Assembly: GCF_030128825.1 (NCBI RefSeq)
Contig: NZ_CP119128.1
Coordinates: 372,001 to 436,000, forward strand
Length of the DNA: 64,000 bases
Direction: 5' to 3'
Source: Sphingobium sp. WTD-1
GTDB lineage: Bacteria; Pseudomonadota; Alphaproteobacteria; Sphingomonadales; Sphingomonadaceae
In this document: positions 57,541 through 64,000 of the stretch, piece after piece
How the letters are laid out: each line of letters begins with the position of its first letter
How positions within the stretch are numbered: the first letter of the stretch is position 1
Position numbers and translations under genes: made by a program
The notes under the pieces: model-generated
Seen by the model: only the letters and a program-made list of their open reading frames with translations
Told to the model about the DNA's origin: nothing
Database searches by the model: none

Positions 57541-60500
57541 TCAGGCCAAGTTGTTCACGAAGGTCTGACCGTGGTCGTCCCCTTCATGCTCCTCATTGTA
57601 GTGCTCGGGTTTCTCGATCACTTTCTGCCCGAACCGGGCATAGAGTGTCGGCAGCACGAACAGCGTAAGAAGCGTCGCCGAGATCAGACCGCCGATGACG
57701 ACCGTCGCCAAAGGCTTTTGAACCTCTGCGCCGGCGCCTTCGCCCAGCGCCATCGGCACGAAGCCGAGGCTGGCGACTAGCGCGGTCATGATGACGGGTC
57801 GCAGACGCTGCATCGCGCCAACATGCGCGGCTTCCTCGCGGCTCATCCCTGATCGGATCAGATCTTGGATCGAGCTGACCATGACGAGGCCGTTGAGGAC
57901 CGCGATGCCCGAGAGGGCGATGAAGCCCACTGCCGCCGAGATCGAGAAGTCCATGCCCCGCAGGAACAGCAACAGGACGCCGCCCACCAGCGCGAAAGGC
58001 ACGCCGGTGAACACGATCGCGGCGTCGCGGACCGATCCCAACGCCCCGTAGAGGAGCAGCAGGATCAAAATGAAGCAAGCCGGAATGACCAGCTTCAGCC
58101 GTTCGCTTGCCGATTGGAGGTTCTCGAACTGGCCGCCCCATTCGAGATAGGTGCCGGCAGGCAGCCGGAGTTGGCTGCCGATCGCCGCCTGCGCATCCGC
58201 CACGACGGATCCGACGTCGCGGCCACGCACGTTGGCTTGCACCACCACGCGCCGCTTGCCGTTCTCGCGGCTGATCTGGTTCGGACCATCGACCACCTTG
58301 ATCTCGGCGACGCTGGACAGCGGTACATAGCCGCCGCCTGCCACCGGCACCTGCACCTGTTGGAGCAGGCCGATGTCGGCACGCTGCGCCTCCGACAGGC
58401 GGATCACCACGGGGAAGCGACGGTCGCCCTCGAAGATCTGGCCCGATGTTCGCCCGCCGATCGTCGCAGTCACGGTGTCCTGCACATCCTGAGCCGTAAC
58501 GCCCAACCGCGCCATCGCGTCGCGGTTGACGCGAATGTCGAGCATGGGAAGACCGGTCGTCTGCTCCACCTTCACGTCCGCTGCGCCTTGCGTTCTGCGC
58601 AGCACCGCCGCGATTTGCTCGGCCGTCCGGTTCATCTGGTTGAAGTCGTCCCCGAACACCTTCACCGCGATGTCGCCGCGCACGCCGGCGATCAGCTCGT
58701 TGAAGCGCATCTGGATGGGCTGGGTGATCTCGTAGGCATTTCCCGGAATCTTCGCGAGATTACCCTCGATCCGGCTGACCAGCTCCTCCTTGGGAAGCTC
58801 AGGATCCGGCCAATCCTTGCGCGGCTTCAGGATGACGAACATGTCGGTCGCGTTCGGCGGCATCGGGTCGGCCGCCAGCTCGGCGGTGCCCGTCTTGGAA
58901 TAGACGAATTGCACCTCCGGCTGCTTCGACATCATCCGCTCGATCGGCACCTGCATCGCCTGGCTCTGCTGGACCGACGTTGCCGGAATGCGGAGCGACT
59001 GGATCAGCAAATCGCCTTCGTCGAGCTGCGGCAGGAACACCGAGCCGAGCGTAGTGAAAGCAAGCGCCGCCACCACAAGGCTTCCCACACCCGCACCGAT
59101 CGTCAGCGTCGGGCGCTTCATGGCCCGGTCGAGACCGGGTTCGTAGCGCTTCTTCAGCCACGTGATGATGCGGCCGTCCTTCTCCTCGACCTTCTTCGAC
59201 AGCCAGATCGCAATCATCGCCGGCACGAAGGTGAGAGAGAGGATGAAGGCGAAGGCGAGCGCGATGATGACGGTCAGCGCCATCGGTCCGAACGTTTTAC
59301 CCTCCACGCCGGTCAGCGTGAGCAGCGGTACGTAGACGAGGATGATGATTGCCTGCCCGTACACAGAGGGACGGATCATCTCACGCGCAGCGGCTGCCAC
59401 GGTCGCGAGCCGTTCCTTGACGCTGAGCAATCGGCCTTCATGATGCTGTTGCTCGGCAAGCCGGCGCAGCGCGTTTTCGACAATGATGACGGCGCCGTCG
59501 ACGATCAGACCGAAGTCCAAAGCCCCAAGGCTCATCAGATTGGCCGAGACCCCAGCGCGCAGCATACCAAAGCCTGTCAGCATCATGGTGATCGGGATGA
59601 CCAACGCCGCGATCAGGGCCGCACGGAAGTTGCCGAGCAGCAGGAAGAGCACGACGATGACCAGCACCGCGCCTTCGGACAGGTTTTTCGCGACCGTCTT
59701 GATCGTCGAATTGACCAGCTCGGTGCGGTTCAGCACCGGCTGAATTACGACGTCAGGAGGCAGCGAAGCGTTGATCGTCTTCAGTTTCTCAGCGACCGCG
59801 GTCGACACGATGCGGCTGTTCTCGCCGATCCGCATGATCGCCGTGCCGACGACGACTTCGGTACCGTTCTCCGATGCCGAACCCATGCGGATCGCCTGAC
59901 CCGTCTTCACAGTCGCAACTTGTTCGACCGTGATCGGCACGCCGTTACGTGTCGCGATCACGGTCCTGGCCAACTCGCTGGCATTGCGAACGAGCGCATC
60001 CGAGCGAACAGCCAGACCTTCGCCATTGCGATTGACGAAGCCACCGCCGACGCTGGTGTTATTGCGCTCCAGCGCATTTCCCAGGTCCGTCAGCGTGATG
60101 CCGAGCGAGGCCAGCTTCTGCACGTCGGGCACGACGAGGAACTGCTTGGCGTAACCGCCAATCGAGTCGACACCGGCGAGGCCCGGTGTGGTCTTCAGAA
60201 GCGGCGTCACGATCCAGTCCTGCGCGGTGCGCAGGTAGGTCGCCTTGTCCTCTTCGGTCGTCAGTCGCTCGCCCTCTGGCGTGATGTAGCTGCCATCGGG
60301 CTGTTGGCCCGGTTCACCGGGCTTGTGCTTGTCGTCCTCGCGATGATCGAGACGAACGGTGTACATGTACACCTCGCCCAGGCCTGTCGCGATCGGACCC
60401 ATTTCAGGGTTCACGCCGTCGGGCAGATTCTCTTGCACGCCCCGCAGACGCTCGCCCACCTGCTGGCGGGCGAAATAGATGTCCGTCGCGTCCGAAAAGA

Positions 60501-60786
60501 CCGCCGTGATCTGCGCGAAGCCGTTGCGGCTCAACGAGCGCGTATATTCCAGGCCGGGGGTGCCGGCGAGCGCGGTTTCGATTGGAAACGACACCTGCTT
60601 CTCGACCAGCTCGGGCGAGAGGGCAGGCGCGCGGACGTTGATCTGGACCTGATTGTTGGTGATGTCCGGCACCGCGTCGATCGGTAGCCGGTAGAGGGAA
60701 AAGGCGCCGATGGCGGCGACGATGACGGTGAGGAGCAGGACTAGCCAGCGCTTCTCGACCGCCCAGGTTACGATACGGGCGATCAT
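57541..60786 (-). CDS. czcA: Heavy-metal RND efflux pump, divalent type (CzcA/CnrA)
   Basis: Protein of 1081 aa, full RND architecture. The fourth-helix motif DFGLIVDGAVIIVEN is the HME1 signature for Co/Zn/Cd or Ni pumps. It has a long charged insert in the first periplasmic domain (HREDDKHKPGEPGQQPDG) and a His/Asp-rich cytoplasmic tail (HYNEEHEGDDHG). It pumps divalent metal with CzcB and CzcC by proton antiport. It begins 3 bases after the adaptor stop. A strong terminator hairpin follows its stop. Confidence 0.95.
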   Translation of the reverse strand: MIARIVTWAVEKRWLVLLLTVIVAAIGAFSLYRLPIDAVPDITNNQVQINVRAPALSPELVEKQVSFPIETALAGTPGLEYTRSLSRNGFAQITAVFSDATDIYFARQQVGERLRGVQENLPDGVNPEMGPIATGLGEVYMYTVRLDHREDDKHKPGEPGQQPDGSYITPEGERLTTEEDKATYLRTAQDWIVTPLLKTTPGLAGVDSIGGYAKQFLVVPDVQKLASLGITLTDLGNALERNNTSVGGGFVNRNGEGLAVRSDALVRNASELARTVIATRNGVPITVEQVATVKTGQAIRMGSASENGTEVVVGTAIMRIGENSRIVSTAVAEKLKTINASLPPDVVIQPVLNRTELVNSTIKTVAKNLSEGAVLVIVVLFLLLGNFRAALIAALVIPITMMLTGFGMLRAGVSANLMSLGALDFGLIVDGAVIIVENALRRLAEQQHHEGRLLSVKERLATVAAAAREMIRPSVYGQAIIILVYVPLLTLTGVEGKTFGPMALTVIIALAFAFILSLTFVPAMIAIWLSKKVEEKDGRIITWLKKRYEPGLDRAMKRPTLTIGAGVGSLVVAALAFTTLGSVFLPQLDEGDLLIQSLRIPATSVQQSQAMQVPIERMMSKQPEVQFVYSKTGTAELAADPMPPNATDMFVILKPRKDWPDPELPKEELVSRIEGNLAKIPGNAYEITQPIQMRFNELIAGVRGDIAVKVFGDDFNQMNRTAEQIAAVLRRTQGAADVKVEQTTGLPMLDIRVNRDAMARLGVTAQDVQDTVTATIGGRTSGQIFEGDRRFPVVIRLSEAQRADIGLLQQVQVPVAGGGYVPLSSVAEIKVVDGPNQISRENGKRRVVVQANVRGRDVGSVVADAQAAIGSQLRLPAGTYLEWGGQFENLQSASERLKLVIPACFILILLLLYGALGSVRDAAIVFTGVPFALVGGVLLLFLRGMDFSISAAVGFIALSGIAVLNGLVMVSSIQDLIRSGMSREEAAHVGAMQRLRPVIMTALVASLGFVPMALGEGAGAEVQKPLATVVIGGLISATLLTLFVLPTLYARFGQKVIEKPEHYNEEHEGDDHGQTFVNNLA

Positions 60787-60789
60787 GGC

Positions 60790-61968
60790 TTAATCCTCGT
60801 GGCTCGCTTCGCCCTTGCCGATCTCGGCCTTGAGCGTGAAACTTCCGGTGGTGGCGATCTGTTCGTTGCCGGTCAGGCCCGACCGGACGATCACCGTGTC
60901 GCCCGACGCATCGCCGAGCTGGACCGGGGTCGCCTTGAAGCCGGTGGGCGTGCGCACGAACACGACCGACTTGCCCTCGAAACTCTGGACCGCCGTCGTC
61001 GGCACGCGGACCGCCCCGCTCCCGCCGCTGCCCGTGAGCTGCACGGCTGCCGTCACAGGCTCGCCGACCCGCCATTCGCCACCGCGATTGTCGAGGGTGG
61101 CGAGCGCAGGCACGAGCCGCGTCTGCGGATCAAGCGCCGGCGACACGAAGGTCACGCGGGCGGTCGCCTGACGGCCTGCCGCCTTCACCAGCACCGTATT
61201 GCCGGGACGCACCCGGCCCGCATCCTCGGGCTTGAGATTAAGCGCGATCGACACCTGGCTCAGGTTGGCGATGCGATAGAGTTCGGCATCCGCCGCGACC
61301 GTTTGTCCCAGCGTCACGGGGCGCGCAATGATCTGGCCCGAGATCGGCGCGGCAATGCCGAGCCGGTTGAGCCCGCCGCCGCCGACACCCGCCGCCGAAA
61401 CCATGCTCTGCGCCTGCGTCAGGGCGATCCGCGCCTCCGTCGCCGCTGTGCGGGCGGCGATCAGATCCTGTTCAGGGGAGACTCTCTGCGCGAACAGCCG
61501 CTGTTCGCGCGCGAGGTTCGAATTAGCGAGCTGAAGCCGCGCCCGCGCCGCCTCGACCTCGCCCTTGATCTGCGCCGCCTCGCGGCTTTCGATGACCGCA
61601 ATGGTCTGGCCGCGTCCGACCGATTGGCCGAGGTTACGGGTGAGCGCGACCACGCGTCCCGCAATTGCGGCCGAGACGACCTGCGTTCCCTGTGGGTCGC
61701 CCTCGATGATCGCGGGCAGCTCGATCGTCCCGGCCCCGCCGATGATCGGCCGTCCGACCTGGACGCCCGCTGTGGCGATCTGGTCGGCACCCAATGTGAC
61801 GACGCCTTCACCGGCATGACCGCCTTCAGCACCGCCCTTTTCCGTGCCCGCTGCCGTCTCATTGGCAGCTGCGCCTTCGGCAGTTGCCTCGTTTCCGCCA
61901 TCCTTGCCGCCGCAGGCAGCCAAGAGCAGGGCGAGCGACGCCGCGCCCGCGAGATAAAAGCTCTTCAT
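60790..61968 (-). CDS. czcB: RND periplasmic adaptor lipoprotein (CzcB-like)
   Basis: Protein of 392 aa with lipobox LLLAAC. Barrel-sandwich/lipoyl halves (IAGRVVALTRNLGQSVGRG and GIAAPISGQIIARPVTLGQTV) around a helical hairpin, then beta-barrel and membrane-proximal parts. It connects the CzcA pump to the CzcC channel. The start overlaps the CzcC stop by one base (TGATG). Confidence 0.93.
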   Translation of the reverse strand: MKSFYLAGAASLALLLAACGGKDGGNEATAEGAAANETAAGTEKGGAEGGHAGEGVVTLGADQIATAGVQVGRPIIGGAGTIELPAIIEGDPQGTQVVSAAIAGRVVALTRNLGQSVGRGQTIAVIESREAAQIKGEVEAARARLQLANSNLAREQRLFAQRVSPEQDLIAARTAATEARIALTQAQSMVSAAGVGGGGLNRLGIAAPISGQIIARPVTLGQTVAADAELYRIANLSQVSIALNLKPEDAGRVRPGNTVLVKAAGRQATARVTFVSPALDPQTRLVPALATLDNRGGEWRVGEPVTAAVQLTGSGGSGAVRVPTTAVQSFEGKSVVFVRTPTGFKATPVQLGDASGDTVIVRSGLTGNEQIATTGSFTLKAEIGKGEASHED

Positions 61969-63245
61969 CACTGATTCCCCCCATTGGGCGCACGAGCGGT
62001 CAGTCGCTCCACTTGCGCGCGGGCATTCTGGTAATTGGCAAGCGCGTCGATCGCGGCGACCCGCGTTTCGGCGAGCGTGCGTTCAGCATCGAGCAATTCG
62101 AGCTGGCCGAACTTGCCCTCGCGATAGCCGATCCGCGCGATGCGGGCGGCCTCCTGTGCAGCCGCCAGCGCCGGCCCCGACGCCGCACGAGCCGTCGTTG
62201 CGGCATTGGCCGCCTGCGCCTGCGCGTCCGTGATCGCCTGTTCGATGTCGAGCGCGGTCACGCGGCGCTGCGCATCCGCCTGGGTCCGCTGCGCGGTCGC
62301 CTGCGCAATCGCGGCGCGACCATTGTTGAACACCGGGATCGGGATCGACACGCTGAACACCGCCGCCATGTCGTTGGTCGCTTCCAGGCGGCGGATCGAC
62401 GGCCCGACGTTCAGGTCAGGCACGCGATTGGCGCGCGCGAGCCGCACGCCGGCTTCGGCAATGGAGAAATCCGCGTTGGCTGCCGCCAGCGCGAGTGTGC
62501 CGGTCGTGTTGACCGGTGCCAACGGCCCATAGACGTTCACACCGGGAAGGCGATCGAGCAGCGTGTCATCGAGCAGGCCGTCGATCGGCCGTCCGATCCG
62601 ACGCGCCAGATTGGCGCGGGCCGCCTCGGCCAAGCGAAGCTGCCGCTCCACATTGGCGTCGGCATTGATACGCGCGACATCCGCGCGCTGTTGCTCGAGT
62701 GGCGATGCCCGCCCTGCCTGCACGCGAACGCTCGCGGCCCGCAGCGCATCGCTGGCGATCCGGGCCTGATCGCGGGCTGTCATTACCCGGCGATCGGCCG
62801 CGACCGCTTCGACATAGAGCTGCGTTACCTGAAGCCGGACATCCGCCGCGATGATCGCGGCCTGGATCTCGGCCCGGGACAATTGCGCATTGGCGACCGC
62901 GACGCGGGCGCCGCGCTTGCCGCCTAGCTCGATCGGGATCGCAAAGCCGACCGTGGTTTCCGCGCTGCGGACCCCCCGATACGGCCCGGAGCCGATGACA
63001 TTCTCGACTTGGCCTTGAACCACCGGATTGGGCCGCAAGCCGGCGACTGTGCGACCTGCACGGGCCGCGTCGATTCCAGCTGTCGCCGCTTCCGCAGCAG
63101 GGGCCGAACCGCCCGCTGCACTGACCGCTTGGTCAAGCGTGTAGACCGGCGCATCCTGCGCAACAGGCGCGGACGGTCCGACCTGCGCCTGCGCCATCGT
63201 GGCGCAAGACGCTGCGGCCAGCATGGCCGCGAGGATACGATTCAT
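61968..63245 (-). CDS. czcC: TolC-family outer membrane channel (CzcC-like)
   Basis: Protein of 425 aa with a signal peptide (ILAAMLAAASCATMAQAQ). Two OEP repeats: TLDQAVSAAGGSAPAAEAA with AIPIELGGKRGARVAVA, and FSVSIPIPVFNNGRAAIAQA with REGKFGQLELLDAERTLAE. Outer-membrane duct for the divalent-metal pump. Confidence 0.92.
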   Translation of the reverse strand: MNRILAAMLAAASCATMAQAQVGPSAPVAQDAPVYTLDQAVSAAGGSAPAAEAATAGIDAARAGRTVAGLRPNPVVQGQVENVIGSGPYRGVRSAETTVGFAIPIELGGKRGARVAVANAQLSRAEIQAAIIAADVRLQVTQLYVEAVAADRRVMTARDQARIASDALRAASVRVQAGRASPLEQQRADVARINADANVERQLRLAEAARANLARRIGRPIDGLLDDTLLDRLPGVNVYGPLAPVNTTGTLALAAANADFSIAEAGVRLARANRVPDLNVGPSIRRLEATNDMAAVFSVSIPIPVFNNGRAAIAQATAQRTQADAQRRVTALDIEQAITDAQAQAANAATTARAASGPALAAAQEAARIARIGYREGKFGQLELLDAERTLAETRVAAIDALANYQNARAQVERLTARAPNGGNQ

Positions 63246-63305
63246 GAAAATAGGACTCCTGACGATGATCGACAGGGGCGCGCCAACGCACGCCCAAATC
63301 GGACG

Positions 63306-63635
63306 TCAGGCTTGGGGGGGCCTCAAATGGACCATGCCGGTGCGGCCGTCGAGCGACGCAGAGGCGGAGATTGTCGGCTTGGGCACTGTGAGGACGGGGG
63401 TATATTCCATCGTCGTGCGCGCAGGCGCGCCGACGTCGTGTCCGTGACAATAATTGTGATGATGCGGGACATTCTTGTCCGAGTCCGATGGCACCTGATC
63501 GATGTCACCGGCGGTATGGACCGTGAACTCAACGCCCGCGATGCTTCCCCCCGCCAGATCGGCGGCATGGGCCATGCCGGAGAAGCTGGTCAGGACCAGC
63601 ATCAGGCATGTCAGGAAAGGCAAAAAGGCTCGCAC
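63306..63635 (-). CDS. Small exported CzcI-like protein
   Basis: Protein of 109 aa with a signal peptide (LPFLTCLMLVLTSFSGMAHA). The mature part contains HHHNYCHGHD, a divalent-metal-binding cluster. Proteins of this size and place (just before czcC) are called CzcI and modulate czc expression or periplasmic metal. Low sequence similarity, so the name is tentative. It is separated from czcC by 60 bases. Confidence 0.7.
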   Translation of the reverse strand: MRAFLPFLTCLMLVLTSFSGMAHAADLAGGSIAGVEFTVHTAGDIDQVPSDSDKNVPHHHNYCHGHDVGAPARTTMEYTPVLTVPKPTISASASLDGRTGMVHLRPPQA

Positions 63636-63675
63636 TAGCTTGCCTCTATCACGGAAGGGTTTTCATGTCATTGCA

Positions 63676-64000
63676 CTAATTCGAACCAAGGGTCACTGAG
63701 CCGGAACCCGAGCGGGATCGGTCGCGCCCGTTCCAGGCGAACCCGACCGCAATGGCGACCGCCATCAGGAGTTGCGCCAGCACCGATTGCCAAGTGGGAA
63801 ACACGCCGAGCATCGACAGCCGTGGCACGTCCGCGAGCGGTGCGATGTTGATAAGGCCGGCTTCCTGGAGCGCGGCGACGCCTTTACCCGCCAGCACGAC
63901 GGTCAGGACCGCCATGAGCCAGGAGCTATAGCGGAAGAACTGCGCGATCGGCAGCTTGCGACTGTAGCGAAGCATGGCCCAAGCGATCAGGCTGAGCAGT
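63676..64000 (-). CDS. FTR1-family permease, C-terminal part (N-terminus outside window)
   Basis: The frame stays open to the right edge; 108 residues are visible. KLPIAQFFRYSSWLMAVLTV, GKGVAALQEAGLI and LGVFPTWQSVLAQLLMAVAI match the last membrane helices of FTR1/EfeU/PbrT-type high-affinity metal permeases. The REXXE metal motifs would lie outside. Next to czc it could be a PbrT-like Pb(II) importer or an iron permease. Confidence 0.8.
   Translation of the reverse strand, partial: LLSLIAWAMLRYSRKLPIAQFFRYSSWLMAVLTVVLAGKGVAALQEAGLINIAPLADVPRLSMLGVFPTWQSVLAQLLMAVAIAVGFAWNGRDRSRSGSGSVTLGSN

Noticed and set aside
57865..60687. 940-codon plus-strand open frame opposite czcA
   Set aside because: Antisense shadow of the RND pump; no recognisable domain.
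1..64000. CRISPR arrays, tRNA or rRNA genes, replication origin
   Set aside because: No regularly spaced repeats, cloverleaf-like sequence, rRNA-like stretch, iteron cluster or rep gene was recognised on reading both strands.

Overview
The window is GC-rich and densely packed. It reads as an accessory region (plasmid or genomic island) of an alphaproteobacterium, most likely a sphingomonad. That assignment is inference from codon bias, Tat/Sec signal style and gene content: a DUF6118 remnant, CusB-CusF and Czc systems, and a BigR/SqrR sulfur operon. No rRNA, tRNA, CRISPR array or replication origin was recognised.

Layout. (1) 1-2176: a minus-strand alcohol plus aldehyde dehydrogenase pair. 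(2) 2.4-18.8 kb: a large copper/heavy-metal block. It holds Met/His-rich periplasmic proteins and a GH130-type enzyme. It also holds a compact MerR-headed minus-strand operon (11044 to 5701) with two small lipoproteins, a membrane flavoprotein/ferredoxin fusion, a di-haem-type cytochrome b, a heptahaem cytochrome c, a DUF1622 membrane protein and a Cys-rich copper-storage protein. A plus-strand CusC-CusB(F)-CusA-CusF efflux operon follows. (3) 19.1-20.4 kb: a predicted HhH/nuclease-like protein. (4) 20383-34533: a Tn3-family transposon (38-bp inverted repeats, tnpA, tnpR, GNAT) carrying inside it a Tn402-like class 1 integron transposon. The inner element (21630-31518) has a perfect 5-bp target duplication and carries tniABQR, a class C beta-lactamase, catB3, a yefM-yoeB cassette, aac(6')-Ib, dfrB4 and intI1. 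A truncated DUF6118 gene lies just outside. (5) 35.1-39.3 kb: a BigR/SqrR-controlled sulfide/persulfide detoxification operon that includes lgt. (6) 39.4-42.7 kb: multicopper oxidase, DsrE-like protein, GDCC-motif protein, MerT-like protein and MerR. (7) 42.67-52.32 kb: a segment bounded by short inverted IS ends. It contains an IS1182-type transposase, a resolvase, a DUF305/YVTN-propeller/ECF-sigma/anti-sigma operon and a LysR-TDT-SorA-SorB sulfite oxidation locus. (8) 52.3-64.0 kb: a Zn/Cd-type P-type ATPase with CDF and ZIP transporters, small lipoproteins, a czcCBA efflux operon with a CzcI-like protein, and the end of an FTR1-like permease.

How it works together. Most host genes concern metal handling: cytoplasmic export (P-type ATPase, CDF), trans-envelope export (Cus, Czc), periplasmic binding, oxidation and storage (CusF, Csp, multicopper oxidase) and sensing (two MerR proteins, ECF/anti-sigma). 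Reactive-sulfur chemistry sits alongside. The integron adds clinical-type antibiotic resistance, so the window co-locates metal and antibiotic resistance, a pattern I would expect in wastewater or drain bacteria (inference).

The part that looks least described is the MerR-controlled operon. It couples an apparent cytoplasm-to-periplasm electron-transfer chain to a copper-storage protein.
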